DNA of 64,000 nucleotides from Streptomyces sp. NBC_00178. GTDB taxonomy: Bacteria > Actinomycetota > Actinomycetes > Streptomycetales > Streptomycetaceae. The stretch lies in the NCBI RefSeq assembly GCF_036206005.1, contig NZ_CP108143.1, positions 2,990,001-3,054,000 on the forward strand. Direction: 5' to 3'. The notes beneath the pieces are model-generated. The model saw nothing but the letters and a program-made list of their open reading frames with translations. It searched no databases and was not told the origin of the DNA. The position numbers were made by a program, and so were the translations under genes. Positions 18,019 through 26,661 of this stretch are shown one piece after another. Position 1 is the stretch's first letter. Every line of letters starts with the position of its first letter.

Positions 18019-18282
18019 TCAGATGGCCGCCTTCTTCAGGCGCCTGCGCTCACGCTCGGAGAGACCGCCCCAGATCCCGAACCGCTCGTCGTTGTTCAGG
18101 GCGTACTCGAGGCATTCGGAGCGGACTTCGCAGGCGAGACAGACCTTCTTGGCCTCGCGGGTGGAGCCGCCCTTCTCGGGGAAGAAGGACTCCGGATCGG
18201 TCTGGGCGCACAGCGCGCGCTCCTGCCAGCCGAGCTCCTCGTCCGCGTCCTCGACCAGCAGTTGCTGGAACAGCTCGGTCAT
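18019..18282 (-). CDS. whiB: WhiB sporulation regulator (Wbl family)
   Basis: This 87-residue iron-sulfur transcription factor is needed, with WhiA, for sporulation septation in Streptomyces. The four cluster cysteines are C25, C48, C51 and C57, in the order C-X22-C-X2-C-X5-C. The GIWGG turn (69-73) is followed by the basic DNA-contacting segment ERERRRLKKAA. Length and sequence match S. coelicolor WhiB (SCO3034 from memory) throughout, so this is WhiB rather than another Wbl protein. The ATG at 18282 fits the family start. A promoter is visible at 18355-18384 and a strong terminator follows the gene, so it is monocistronic. Confidence 0.97.
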   Translation of the reverse strand: MTELFQQLLVEDADEELGWQERALCAQTDPESFFPEKGGSTREAKKVCLACEVRSECLEYALNNDERFGIWGGLSERERRRLKKAAI

Positions 18283-18354
18283 GTGCGCCCCTCGTCCGTC
18301 TCTTGCGTCCCCGTGATGCGGCCGTTATCGGTGCGGCCGAACGACACGAGTGAA

Positions 18355-18384
18355 ATTACAAGTGTGTAGCTTCAGGCCAGTCAA
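18355..18384 (-). promoter_or_regulatory. candidate whiB promoter
   Basis: On the minus strand TTGACT (18384-18379), 18 bases, then TGTAAT (18360-18355) give a near-consensus vegetative promoter. Transcription would start near 18348, leaving a leader of about 65 bases before the whiB ATG. Confidence 0.6.
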
Positions 18385-18582
18385 GCGAAGATCTGCTATT
18401 GGCCCCGGTATTCACTCTGCGGAACCAAGCGTATGCGGAAAGTGTTCAAATCACCAAAAACCTGACATATGCCACCGGTGCCCCTCCGTGGCCCGCCCCC
18501 AGGAAGAGGGACGAGCCGAATCGGCCCGATGTTTCGATTCGATCACCGAAGCGACCAAGATCACAGTAGGGTCACGGCCCCT

Positions 18583-18606
18583 CAACCGCGTGTACACACG
18601 CGGTTG
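18583..18606. repeat. 24-bp perfect palindrome, candidate operator
   Basis: CAACCGCGTGT, the two-base centre AC, and ACACGCGGTTG are perfectly complementary. There is no T-run and no gene end nearby, so an operator is more likely than a terminator. It lies about 300 bases upstream of whiB and 330 upstream of the dioxygenase gene. Confidence 0.6.
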
Positions 18607-18933
18607 ATGCGCCACCTTGCCTCTGAAATGGGTGCCAAAACCTTTCTCCTCTCCTCACAACCGGATGGGGTGAAAGATTGCCGCCAAATCGGGCATTGAG
18701 TTGACAGAACGCACACCGTGCCGGTCTTCTTGACTTCATGCCAGCGACCGCAGCGACGTACGCGACCCACAGCCGTGGGTTCCGCAGCGCTGTCCAGGCC
18801 CGCTGTTGCTGTTCCAGCTGTCACAGCTGTTGAGCCGTAGTGCTCCAGCTCTGATCCAGCCTTCTCCACCGCATTCCGGTCTTCGCGACACCCCCACGTA
18901 CGCGCATCCACATGCCGAGGAACCACCGCATCC

Positions 18934-19470
18934 ATGAACAGCGACAGCGACCTCTCCATCGCCGGCGACATCCTGGAGGTCCAGCACCTCCTCCGCCCGG
19001 CCAGCCCCCACCCCTCGACCGTGGCCGAGTTCGTCGGAATGGCCCGGTCCATCGCCGCCGACCGCGACCGGTGGGCCCCGCTCGTCCGGTACGACACCAC
19101 GACCCGCTGGTACCACCGGCTGCACAGCGCTCCCCCCGTGCCCGCCGCCGACGGCGGAACGGCCTTCCCCGGCTACGAGATCTGGCTGCTGAGCTGGGTA
19201 CCCGGCCAGGGCAGCGGACGCCACGACCACGGCCTGTCATCCGGGGTACTCACCGTCCTGGACGGCGAGTTGACCGAACACAACACGCGCGGCGCCCGGA
19301 CACTGGCCACCGGTTCCCAGCAGGTGTTCGCACCCGGTTACGTCCACGAGGTCGTCAACGACTCCCTGGAGCCCGCCGTCAGCCTGCACATCTACTTCCC
19401 GGGGCTGACCGACATGCCGATGCACTCGGCCCGTTGCGCCAACGCCGCCGAGGACGTCGTACCGGCCTGA
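18934..19470 (+). CDS. cysteine dioxygenase type I
   Basis: This 178-residue cupin-fold, non-haem iron enzyme oxidises cysteine to cysteine sulfinate, or a related thiol. The first cupin motif is GSGRHDHGLSSGVLTVLDGEL, supplying two His ligands. The second is VFAPGYVHEVVNDS, supplying the third. The Tyr/Cys cross-link pair of mammalian enzymes is not obvious, as in many bacterial forms. The ATG at 18934 has GAGGAA eleven bases upstream. There is no signal peptide. It is divergent from whiB across a long control region and precedes fbiA by 114 bases. A thiol dioxygenase with another substrate (for example mercaptopropionate) remains possible. Confidence 0.88.
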   Translation: MNSDSDLSIAGDILEVQHLLRPASPHPSTVAEFVGMARSIAADRDRWAPLVRYDTTTRWYHRLHSAPPVPAADGGTAFPGYEIWLLSWVPGQGSGRHDHGLSSGVLTVLDGELTEHNTRGARTLATGSQQVFAPGYVHEVVNDSLEPAVSLHIYFPGLTDMPMHSARCANAAEDVVPA

Positions 19471-19503
19471 CGATCTGCGGCCCGCCCCTCAGGGCCTGCC
19501 CAC

Positions 19504-19574
19504 GATCAGGCTCCGCCCGACAGCCCACCCGTCGCCCACCACCACCCCCACAAGGATCAGGCTCCGCCTGACAG
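19504..19574 (+). repeat. pair of 20-bp direct repeats upstream of fbiA
   Basis: GATCAGGCTCCGCCCGACAG (19504-19523) recurs as GATCAGGCTCCGCCTGACAG (19555-19574), 51 bases apart with one mismatch. The core of the second copy, CAGGC-TCC-GCCTG, can fold into a small hairpin. The second copy ends eleven bases before the fbiA ATG. Confidence 0.7.
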
Positions 19575-19584
19575 ACTGGTCCGT

Positions 19585-20541
19585 ATGCGCATTGTGGTTC
19601 TGGCCGGCGGTATCGGTGGTGCTCGTTTCCTGCGTGGCCTCAAACAGGCCGCGCCCGACGCGGACATCACGGTGATCGGCAACACCGGCGACGACATCCA
19701 TCTGTTCGGGCTGAAGGTCTGCCCCGACCTCGACACCGTGATGTACACCCTCGGCGGTGGCATCAACGAGGAGCAGGGCTGGGGGCGTACCGACGAGACC
19801 TTCCAGGTCAAGGACGAGCTCGCGGCGTACGGCGTGGGGCCCGAGTGGTTCGGCCTCGGCGACCGTGACTTCGCCACCCACATCGTCCGTACGCAGATGC
19901 TCGGCGCCGGCTACCCGCTGAGCGCCGTCACGGAGGCGCTCTGCGCCCGCTGGAAGCCCGGGGTCAGGCTGATCCCGATGTCCGACGACCGCGTCGAGAC
20001 GCATGTGGCGGTGGACGTCGACGGCGAGAGCAAGGCGGTCCACTTCCAGGAGTACTGGGTCAAGCTGCGGGCCTCCGTGCCCGCGCAGGCCATCGTGCCC
20101 GTCGGCGCGGACCAGGCGAAGCCGGCGCCCGGCGTGCTGGAGGCGATCGCCGGAGCCGACGTCATCGTCTTCCCGCCGTCCAACCCCGTCGTCTCCGTCG
20201 GCACCATCCTGGCCGTACCGGGTATCCGCGAGGCCATCGCCGAGGCGGGGGTCCCCGTCGTCGGGCTCTCCCCCATCGTCGGTGACGCGCCGGTGCGGGG
20301 CATGGCCGACAAGGTGCTGGCCGCCGTGGGCGTCGAGTCCACCGCGGCCGCCGTCGCGCAGCACTACGGCTCGGGGCTGCTCGACGGCTGGCTCGTCGAC
20401 ACCGTGGACGCGGCGGCCGTCGACGAGGTGGAGGCCGCCGGCATCCGCTGCCGCGCCGTTCCCCTGATGATGACGGACGCGGACACCACCGCCGAGATGG
20501 CCCGCCAGGCACTCGCCCTGGCCGAGGAGGTGCGCGCGTGA
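19585..20541 (+). CDS. fbiA: 2-phospho-L-lactate (phosphoenolpyruvate) transferase of F420 synthesis
   Basis: This 318-residue cytoplasmic CofD-family enzyme joins the deazaflavin FO to the guanylyl-activated three-carbon acid, giving F420-0 or dehydro-F420-0. The N-terminus [19 protein letters not shown] is the nucleotide-binding loop. [27 protein letters not shown] holds the conserved Asp residues that bind FO and metal. The stretch near [20 protein letters not shown] is also diagnostic. No Shine-Dalgarno precedes the ATG, and CAGACT ending seven bases upstream could be the -10 of a leaderless message. Its stop overlaps the fbiB GTG (GTGA), so the two are coupled. Confidence 0.95.
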   Translation: MRIVVLAGGIGGARFLRGLKQAAPDADITVIGNTGDDIHLFGLKVCPDLDTVMYTLGGGINEEQGWGRTDETFQVKDELAAYGVGPEWFGLGDRDFATHIVRTQMLGAGYPLSAVTEALCARWKPGVRLIPMSDDRVETHVAVDVDGESKAVHFQEYWVKLRASVPAQAIVPVGADQAKPAPGVLEAIAGADVIVFPPSNPVVSVGTILAVPGIREAIAEAGVPVVGLSPIVGDAPVRGMADKVLAAVGVESTAAAVAQHYGSGLLDGWLVDTVDAAAVDEVEAAGIRCRAVPLMMTDADTTAEMARQALALAEEVRA

Positions 20542-21863
20542 GCTCCGTACCCGCGCCGAAGACACCCTCGTACCAGGTGTGGGCCCTGCCGGGGATGCCC
20601 GAGGTACGGGAGGGCGACGACCTCGCGAAGCTGATCGCCGCCACGGAGCCGGGACTGGCCGACGGCGACGTCCTGCTGGTCACCTCGAAGATCGTCTCGA
20701 AGGCGGAGGGCCGGATCGTCGAGGCCGCCGACCGTGAGGCGGCCATCGACGCCGAGACCGTCCGGGTCGTGGCCCGGCGCGGAACCCTCAGGATCGTCGA
20801 GAACCGCCAGGGGCTCGTCATGGCGGCGGCCGGTGTCGACGCCTCGAACACCCCCGCCGGGACGGTGCTGCTCCTGCCCGAGGACCCCGACGCCTCCGCC
20901 CGCGCGATCCGTGACGGCCTGCGGGACGCGCTCGGGGTGCAGATCGGGGTCGTCGTCACGGACACCTTCGGCCGTCCCTGGCGCAACGGACTCACCGACG
21001 TCGCGATCGGCGCGGCGGGCGTCAGGGTGCTGGACGACCTCCGGGGCGGCACCGACGAGCACGGCAACCCGCTGAGCGCCACGGTCGTGGCCACCGCCGA
21101 CGAGCTGGCCTCGGCCGGTGACCTGGTGAAGGGCAAGGCGTCCGGGCTGCCCGTCGCGGTCGTACGCGGGCTGCCCCACGTGGTGGCCGGTACCGGGGAA
21201 CCCGAGGAGGGCGCCCGCGCGATGGTGCGGGTGGCGGCCGACGACATGTTCCGGCTGGGGACCTCGGAGGCGGTGCGGGAGGCCCTCGGTCTGCGCCGCA
21301 CCGTGCGGGAGTTCACGGACGAGCCCGTCGACCCCGGTGCCGTGCGGCGCGCGGTGGCGGCGGCCGTGACGGCTCCGGCCCCGCACCACACGACGCCGTG
21401 GCGGTTCGTGCTGCTGGAGTCCGCGGCCGCGCGGCACCGGCTGCTGGACGCGATGCGGGACGCGTGGATCGCCGACCTGCGGCGGGACGGGCGCGGCGAG
21501 GAGTCGATCGCCAAGCGGGTGCGCCGCGGCGACGTCCTGCGCAACGCGCCCTACCTCGCGGTGCCGTGCCTGGTGACCGACGGATCACACGCGTACGGGG
21601 ACGAGCGCCGGGACACGGCGGAGCGCGAGATGTTCGTGGTCGCGGCCGGTGCGGGCGTGCAGAACTTCCTGGTGGCGCTCGCGGGTGAGCGGCTCGGTTC
21701 GGCGTGGGTGTCCTCGACCATGTTCTGCCGGTCCGTGGTGCGCGAGGTGCTGGACCTGCCGGACACCTGGGACCCGCTCGGCGCGGTGGCCGTCGGCCAC
21801 CCCAGGGCGGCGGCTCCGGCACGTGCGCCGCGCGACCCGGAGGCGTTCCTCACCGTGCGCTGA
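20538..21863 (+). CDS. fbiB: F420-0 gamma-glutamyl ligase fused to FMN-dependent reductase domain
   Basis: This 441-residue bifunctional FbiB has an N-terminal CofE-type ligase domain (about 1-235; [41 protein letters not shown]) that adds glutamates to F420-0. The C-terminal nitroreductase-like FMN domain (about 245-430; [44 protein letters not shown]) reduces dehydro-F420-0 and extends the tail. This is the full two-domain actinobacterial form. The GTG start overlaps the fbiA stop. Only six bases separate its stop from the convergent glycosylase gene. Confidence 0.95.
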   Translation: MSSVPAPKTPSYQVWALPGMPEVREGDDLAKLIAATEPGLADGDVLLVTSKIVSKAEGRIVEAADREAAIDAETVRVVARRGTLRIVENRQGLVMAAAGVDASNTPAGTVLLLPEDPDASARAIRDGLRDALGVQIGVVVTDTFGRPWRNGLTDVAIGAAGVRVLDDLRGGTDEHGNPLSATVVATADELASAGDLVKGKASGLPVAVVRGLPHVVAGTGEPEEGARAMVRVAADDMFRLGTSEAVREALGLRRTVREFTDEPVDPGAVRRAVAAAVTAPAPHHTTPWRFVLLESAAARHRLLDAMRDAWIADLRRDGRGEESIAKRVRRGDVLRNAPYLAVPCLVTDGSHAYGDERRDTAEREMFVVAAGAGVQNFLVALAGERLGSAWVSSTMFCRSVVREVLDLPDTWDPLGAVAVGHPRAAAPARAPRDPEAFLTVR

Positions 21864-21869
21864 ACCAGG

Positions 21870-22868
21870 TCACAGCCGGGCGATGTCGCCCGGCTGCATC
21901 CGGGGCGCCCGGCGTGCCGGGATGCGGCCGGAGAGCATGATCAGGCGTGTCGCACGGTGGCGCTGGCCCTCGTAGGGGGCCAGGAGCGCCAGCATCGCCT
22001 CGTCGTCGGCGTCCCGGTCGTCCGCGAGGGCGTGTCCCACGATGCCGGGCAGGTGCAGGTCGCCGACCGTGACCGCGTCGGCGGCGCCGTTCGAGCGCTG
22101 AAGCGTCTCCGCCGCCGTCCACGGGCCGATGCCCGGGATCAGCTGGAGCCGGGTCATGGCCTCGGTGAGCCCCATGGCAGCGGCTTCCTCCATGCGCCGG
22201 GCCACCCGGACCGCGCGCAGGATCGTCGCGGAGCGCTTGGAGTCCACACCCGCGCGGTGCCACTCCCAGGACGGGATGAGCGACCAGGTCCGGGCGTCCG
22301 GCAGGACGTGGAGGCCGTACGCGGCGAATCCCGGGTCCGTGGGGCCGGGGGCCGGGGTGCCGTGGGTGCGGAGCAGGAGCCGCCAGGCACGGTAGGCCTC
22401 GTCGGTGGTGACCTTCTGCTCCAGGATCGACGGGATCAGGGACTCCATCACGAGCCCGGTGCGCAGCAGGCGCAGGCCGGGCCGGCGGTGCTGGGTCAGG
22501 GCGAGCAGCCGGTGGCGGGGGCGGAAGTCCTCCGGGACGTCGTCGGCGCCGAGCAGGGCCGGGAGCCCGTCCAGCAGCCACTGCGCACCCGGCCCCCAGG
22601 CCGCCCCGTGGACGGTGCCGTCGTGGGACGCCGAGACGCGCAGGGTGCCGGGGCCCGCGGGGGTGCGGGTCGCCCGCCAGAAGGTCCCGTCGGGCAGTGC
22701 GCGGTAGGCGGGGTCGGCCGGGCCCCGGCGCAGCGGGCCGAGGACCAGCCGCAGGTCCAGCGGGCCCGGCGGGGTCCAGGTCCGGGTGAGTGCGGGGCCG
22801 GACACGCCCGTGACCGCCGGCCGCCCGCGGGGTGCGGCGGCGGTGCGGGGTACGAAGCGTCCTGCCAC
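21870..22868 (-). CDS. DNA-3-methyladenine glycosylase, AlkA-like HhH-GPD
   Basis: This 332-residue protein is of the AlkA/endonuclease III superfamily, which removes alkylated or otherwise damaged bases. The helix-hairpin-helix is LQLIPGIGPWTAAETLQRS, and the catalytic Asp is in AVTVGDLHLPGIVGHAL. An N-terminal domain (about 40-150) is consistent with AlkA. The extension before the GTG at 22868 is low-complexity, so that GTG (MAGRFVPRT) is my start, though its ribosome site is weak. The guanylyltransferase-like gene lies upstream on the same strand but is separated by a strong hairpin. Confidence 0.85.
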   Translation of the reverse strand: MAGRFVPRTAAAPRGRPAVTGVSGPALTRTWTPPGPLDLRLVLGPLRRGPADPAYRALPDGTFWRATRTPAGPGTLRVSASHDGTVHGAAWGPGAQWLLDGLPALLGADDVPEDFRPRHRLLALTQHRRPGLRLLRTGLVMESLIPSILEQKVTTDEAYRAWRLLLRTHGTPAPGPTDPGFAAYGLHVLPDARTWSLIPSWEWHRAGVDSKRSATILRAVRVARRMEEAAAMGLTEAMTRLQLIPGIGPWTAAETLQRSNGAADAVTVGDLHLPGIVGHALADDRDADDEAMLALLAPYEGQRHRATRLIMLSGRIPARRAPRMQPGDIARL

Positions 22869-22918
22869 GGGTGGGGTCCTCGGTCGTCGGGGGGTGCCTG
22901 TCGAGGGTACGGCCGACG

Positions 22919-22945
22919 GCGGTCGTCCGGCGTCCGGACGACCGC
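22919..22945 (-). terminator. terminator of the nucleotidyltransferase gene
   Basis: GCGGTCGTCCGG, loop CGT and CCGGACGACCGC form a 12-bp perfect stem starting three bases after the stop codon at 22949. Confidence 0.65.
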
Positions 22946-22948
22946 GGG

Positions 22949-24040
22949 TCACTGGTCGGAGGAGAAGCGGACCGCCGCGTCCGGGAGGACGGCACCGCAC
23001 CAGACGCGGATCCCGTCACGCAGTTCGTTGTCGGCGCCGACCTGTGCTCCGTCGCCGATCACCGCCCCCGTGAGGATCGAACGGCTGCCGATCCGCGCTC
23101 CCGCCCCGACGAGGGAGTCGGTGATGACGGCGCCCGGTTCGACGACGGCGCCTGCCAGCACCGTGGAGCCGGCGATCCGGGCGCCCTCCCCGATCAGCGC
23201 GCCGTCCCCGACGACGGTGCCTCCGGTGAGTTTGGCGTCGGAGGCGACGGAGGCGGTGGGCAGGACGAGGCGTTCGCCGCACCGGCCGGGGACCGCCGGG
23301 GACGGGGCACGTCCCAGGACCAGGTCGGCGGATCCTCGTACGAACGCCTGGGGGGTGCCGAGGTCCAGCCAGTAGGTGGAGTCGACCATGCCCTGGAGGT
23401 GGGCGCCCGAGTCCAGGAGCCCGGGGAAGGTCTCGCGCTCCACGGACACCGGGCGCCCGGCGGGGATCGTGTCGATGACCGACCGGCGGAAGATGTACGC
23501 CCCCGCGTTGATCTGGTCGGTGACTATCTCCTCGGGTGTCTGCGGCTTCTCGAGGAAGGCCGTGACCCGGCCCGTGGCGTCCGTCGGCACGAGACCGAAC
23601 GCGCGCGGGTCGTCCACCCTCGTCAGGTGCAGGGAGACGGCCGCCCCGGAAGCGGCGTGCGACGCGACCAGGGCCCGGATGTCGAGACCCGTCAGGATGT
23701 CGCCGTTGAAGACGAGGACGGGTTCGTCCGGGCCGGAGGCCAGCCGCGACGCCACGTTCCGGATGGCTCCGCCGGTGCCCAGCGGTTCGTCCTCGGTGAC
23801 GTACTCGATGGAGAGGCCGAGCGACGAACCGTCCCCGAAGTACGGTTCGAATACCTCCGCCAGATAGGACGTCGCGAGCACGATGTGCTCCACCCCCGCG
23901 GCCCTGGCGCGCGCCAGTTGGTGGGTGAGGAACGGCACCCCCGCCGCCGGCACCATCGGCTTCGGGGTGTGCACCGTGAGGGGACGCAGCCGGGTGCCCT
24001 TGCCACCGACCAGGAGGATCGCTTCTCTTGCCTCTGTCAC
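22949..24040 (-). CDS. sugar-1-phosphate nucleotidyltransferase, probable mannose-1-phosphate guanylyltransferase
   Basis: This 363-residue protein has a Rossmann-type nucleotidyltransferase domain (about 1-240). LLVGGKGTRLRPLT is the NTP loop with a catalytic Arg; KPMVPAAGVPFLTHQL, DEPLGTGGAIR and VFNGDILTG (metal Asp) follow. The C-terminal half is a left-handed beta helix made of hexapeptides (GALIGEGARIAGSTVLAGAVVEPGAVITDS and similar; only short pieces matter). Context with manA and manB favours GDP-mannose formation, but a glucose or other sugar cannot be excluded. The GTG at 24040 fits MTEAREAILLVGG. Confidence 0.88.
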   Translation of the reverse strand: MTEAREAILLVGGKGTRLRPLTVHTPKPMVPAAGVPFLTHQLARARAAGVEHIVLATSYLAEVFEPYFGDGSSLGLSIEYVTEDEPLGTGGAIRNVASRLASGPDEPVLVFNGDILTGLDIRALVASHAASGAAVSLHLTRVDDPRAFGLVPTDATGRVTAFLEKPQTPEEIVTDQINAGAYIFRRSVIDTIPAGRPVSVERETFPGLLDSGAHLQGMVDSTYWLDLGTPQAFVRGSADLVLGRAPSPAVPGRCGERLVLPTASVASDAKLTGGTVVGDGALIGEGARIAGSTVLAGAVVEPGAVITDSLVGAGARIGSRSILTGAVIGDGAQVGADNELRDGIRVWCGAVLPDAAVRFSSDQ

Positions 24041-24119
24041 AGCACCGTCTCTGCTTCCTGCTGGGGCCGGGCCTCGTATCGGCTGGCCAGTGTATGCAGA
24101 CCGGTCGGGGCTCTCCCGG

Positions 24120-25583
24120 TCAGCGGCCCTGCAGTTTGGCCGAACTGGTCCGGGCCGTGCCGAGCTTCTTGTAGAGACGGCTTCCCGGGCATTCGGTTGC
24201 GAAGCCGTCGCGGTGCCCGGAGATGACGTTGAGCTTGGCCTTCGCACCCTTCTTGTACTTGCCGCTGCCACCGGAGACCAGGGTGACCTTGCCCTTGGGG
24301 TTGCGGCCGAACAGACCGAGCTTCCAGGCGGTGAGCTTGGCGATCGCCGTGACGGCGGCGGCGGGCGGGTTCTTCGAGCTGTACGTCCCGAGGACCGCGA
24401 TGCCCATGCTGTTCGTGTTGAACCCGAGCGTGTGCGCTCCGAGGACGGCCTTGGTCACACCTCCGGCACGGCCCTCGTAGATGTTCCCGCACTTGTCGAC
24501 GGCGAAGTTGTAGCCGATGTCGCGCCAGCCGCTGCTCTTGACGTGGTAGCGGTAGATGCTGCGCAGGACGGAGGGTGCCTGGGAGCAGGTGTAGTTGTTC
24601 CCGGTGGCGCTGTGGTGGATGAAGGCGGCCTTGACGGTCGAGGTGTAGGCGAAGGCGCGCTCGCGCAGGCTCTCGTCGGCGCCCCAGCCCTTGCGCGTGA
24701 CGATGCGCGGACGTGGTCCCACGAAGGGCTTGGCGCCGGCTCCGACGACGGCCTGCTCCTCCGATTCGGCCTTGCTCAGGGCGGTGATCTCGGCGGCGCC
24801 CAGCGGGGCGAGGTCTGCGTTGACGGCGGAGCTCTCCGCCGCGGCCGTGCTGAGGCCCGCGGCTTCCGGGAGCGCGCCGGGCTTGGGAGCGGTCGCCGGG
24901 GTCGCGACCCCCGCCGACGGGGTCCCGGTGGCCGGGGTCGCGACCCCCGCCGACGGAGTCCCGGTGGCCGGGGCGGCCCCGGCGCCGGGCAGCTCCGGGT
25001 CGTCGCCGGGATCGACGAGTTCGACGCGGAGACCGGCCGGAAGGGGGGCGGTGTCGGCGGCGCCGCTGCGCGGGCCGGCGTTCTCGGAACGTACGCGTAC
25101 CTCGACCCCGTCGGAGTCGCCGACCCAGAGCGGGGCGGTGGAGCCGCGCACCCGGCCCGACAGCCGCTCGGGGCTTCCGGCGTCGGCCGCGTGGTCGGTG
25201 TTGTGGGTCTCCAGGGACTGCCAGCCGGACCACCGGGTGGTGTCGGTCGCCCGGGTGCGGACCTGGACGGTGCCGTGGAGTTCGGTGTCGGCGTCGTCCC
25301 AGACGACACCGACCAGGGAGAAGCGGCGGGAGTCCCGGCGGAGCAGCCCCTGCGCCGCTGCCGGGGTCATGGATTCGGAGGGCCGGCCGGTGGCCCGCGG
25401 GACCGCTCCGCCGAGGGGCCGGAGCGGAAGTGACTGTGTCGAACCCGCGGGTTCGACGGGGACGGCCGCGGCCGCGTGGGCGACCGGGGCGGAGACGGTG
25501 GCGGCAGGTGCGGGGGCGGCGAGCGGGAGGGTGAGTGCCGTCGCACAGGTGACGCCGATGGAAGAGGCAAGAAGTGCACGCAT
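24120..25583 (-). CDS. secreted N-acetylmuramoyl-L-alanine amidase (PGRP/Amidase_2)
   Basis: This 487-residue exported peptidoglycan hydrolase has a signal peptide (about 1-40, MRALLASSIGVTCATALTLP, with cleavage near AHAAA). A first half contains a beta-rich segment. A Pro/Ala/Thr linker with 36-bp repeats follows, and then the PGRP amidase domain (about 275-470): VTRKGWGADESLRERA, FIHHSATGNNY, DIGYNFAVDKCGNIYEGRAGG and ISGHRDGF. The two His positions and the Tyr fit the zinc site. It should cut the bond between muramic acid and L-Ala. The ATG at 25583 lacks a Shine-Dalgarno and lies in an AT-rich patch, so the message may be leaderless. Confidence 0.9.
   Translation of the reverse strand: MRALLASSIGVTCATALTLPLAAPAPAATVSAPVAHAAAAVPVEPAGSTQSLPLRPLGGAVPRATGRPSESMTPAAAQGLLRRDSRRFSLVGVVWDDADTELHGTVQVRTRATDTTRWSGWQSLETHNTDHAADAGSPERLSGRVRGSTAPLWVGDSDGVEVRVRSENAGPRSGAADTAPLPAGLRVELVDPGDDPELPGAGAAPATGTPSAGVATPATGTPSAGVATPATAPKPGALPEAAGLSTAAAESSAVNADLAPLGAAEITALSKAESEEQAVVGAGAKPFVGPRPRIVTRKGWGADESLRERAFAYTSTVKAAFIHHSATGNNYTCSQAPSVLRSIYRYHVKSSGWRDIGYNFAVDKCGNIYEGRAGGVTKAVLGAHTLGFNTNSMGIAVLGTYSSKNPPAAAVTAIAKLTAWKLGLFGRNPKGKVTLVSGGSGKYKKGAKAKLNVISGHRDGFATECPGSRLYKKLGTARTSSAKLQGR
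24895..24966 (-). repeat. 36-bp tandem repeat in the amidase linker
   Basis: Two 36-bp units (24895-24930 and 24931-24966) differ at one base and encode GTPSAGVATPAT. They form part of the flexible Pro/Ala/Thr linker ahead of the catalytic domain, and a third, partial unit follows. Confidence 0.85.
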
Positions 25584-25722
25584 ACAGGAAATAATTGGCA
25601 GAGTCCGGCAATCCCGGCTACTGGAGTACAAGCGGGTGCAGTTGACGCACCGTCTGCCGAACCGGTGTACGGGACACCTGTCACACCCGCCCGGCGCTCA
25701 CCCGCCGCGTACCCTTGCGCGG

Positions 25723-26475
25723 ATGAACGCCAGTGATCGCACCCCCGCCGACCTGCTGCGATCCGCGCTCGCCGCGGACCCGGCCCGTCCTCTCGTCACC
25801 TTCTACGACGACGCAACCGGAGAGCGTGTCGAACTGTCCGTGGCGACCTTCGCCAATTGGGTGGCCAAGACCGCCAATCTGCTCCAGGGGGATCTGGGCG
25901 CGGAGCCCGGCGACCGCCTCGCCCTGCTCCTCCCCGCCCACTGGCAGTCGGCCGTCTGGCTGCTCGCCTGCTCGTCGGTGGGCGTCGTGGCCGACGTGCA
26001 GGGCGATCCGGCGTCCGCCGACCTCGTCGTGAGCGGACCGGACACACTCGACCGGGCCCGCGCCTGCCGTGGCGAACGGATCGCGCTGGCGCTGCGCCCG
26101 CTCGGCGGCCGGTTCCCGCAGCCGCCCGAGGGCTTCGCGGACTACGCGGTGGAGGTCCCGGGACAGGGCGACCGCTTCGCCCCGTACGCCCCGGTGGACC
26201 CCGCGGCTCCCGCTCTGATCGTGGGCGGCGCCGAGCTGACGGCGGACCAGGTCGTCGCGCGGGCCCGCCAGGACGCGGCGGACCTGGGGCTCGCCCCGGG
26301 CTCCCGGCTGCTGACCGGCGGCGGCTACGACAGCTGGGAGGGCCTGTCCACCGGACTCCTCGCACCGCTGGCCGCGGGAGGTTCCGTCGTCCTGTGCCGC
26401 CACCTGGACCAGTTGGACGAGGCCGCGCTGGCCAGGCGCGTCGAGAGCGAGCGGATCAGCAACACGGCGGTATGA
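25723..26475 (+). CDS. TIGR03089 family protein (AMP-binding-like)
   Basis: This 250-residue protein matches the TIGR03089 family, which resembles the first half of acyl-CoA synthetase-type AMP-binding enzymes. ARPLVTFYDDATGERVELSVATFANWVAKTANLL aligns to the N-terminal segment of those enzymes, followed by GDRLALLLPAHWQSAVWLLACSSVG. The P-loop-like STSGTTGxPK motif and the C-terminal lysine domain are missing, so adenylation is unlikely. A similar gene lies next to an LCP gene in Mycobacterium (Rv3268, from memory), suggesting a role in envelope polymer biology. It is divergent from the amidase gene, and the first LCP gene follows 186 bases later. Confidence 0.8.
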   Translation: MNASDRTPADLLRSALAADPARPLVTFYDDATGERVELSVATFANWVAKTANLLQGDLGAEPGDRLALLLPAHWQSAVWLLACSSVGVVADVQGDPASADLVVSGPDTLDRARACRGERIALALRPLGGRFPQPPEGFADYAVEVPGQGDRFAPYAPVDPAAPALIVGGAELTADQVVARARQDAADLGLAPGSRLLTGGGYDSWEGLSTGLLAPLAAGGSVVLCRHLDQLDEAALARRVESERISNTAV

Positions 26476-26661
26476 CAAGCGCGGTGAACGACACCCGTCC
26501 GGCCCATGCCGGGCCGAGCCCCCGGGACTGAGCACCGACGGCGGTACATGATCAGGCGGTACGAGGCAACGTCGAGAACGCCGCCCGAATGCACAACCAA
26601 GCGTGAGGTTCAGCCGTCTACTTCTGCGACCGGCGGCCCCTCGCGCCGCCGAACATGAAGG

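Larger units (their letters stand above)
18283..18933. promoter_or_regulatory. whiB / cysteine dioxygenase divergent control region
   Basis: These 651 bases have no convincing gene and are more AT-rich than their surroundings (about 18350-18480 and 18610-18700). They hold the whiB promoter (18355-18384), a perfect 24-bp palindrome (18583-18606), and two TTGAC boxes on the plus strand (18701-18706 and 18730-18735) that may serve the dioxygenase gene. Short open frames here lack a Shine-Dalgarno and codon bias. Confidence 0.6.

Noticed and set aside
18340..18390. BldD-type box at the whiB promoter
   Set aside because: TTAC/CTAC half sites are present, but their spacing does not match the BldD consensus I know.
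18350..18607. Small open frame between whiB and cysteine dioxygenase genes
   Set aside because: It has no Shine-Dalgarno and AT-rich codon use, and it overlaps the whiB promoter and the palindrome.
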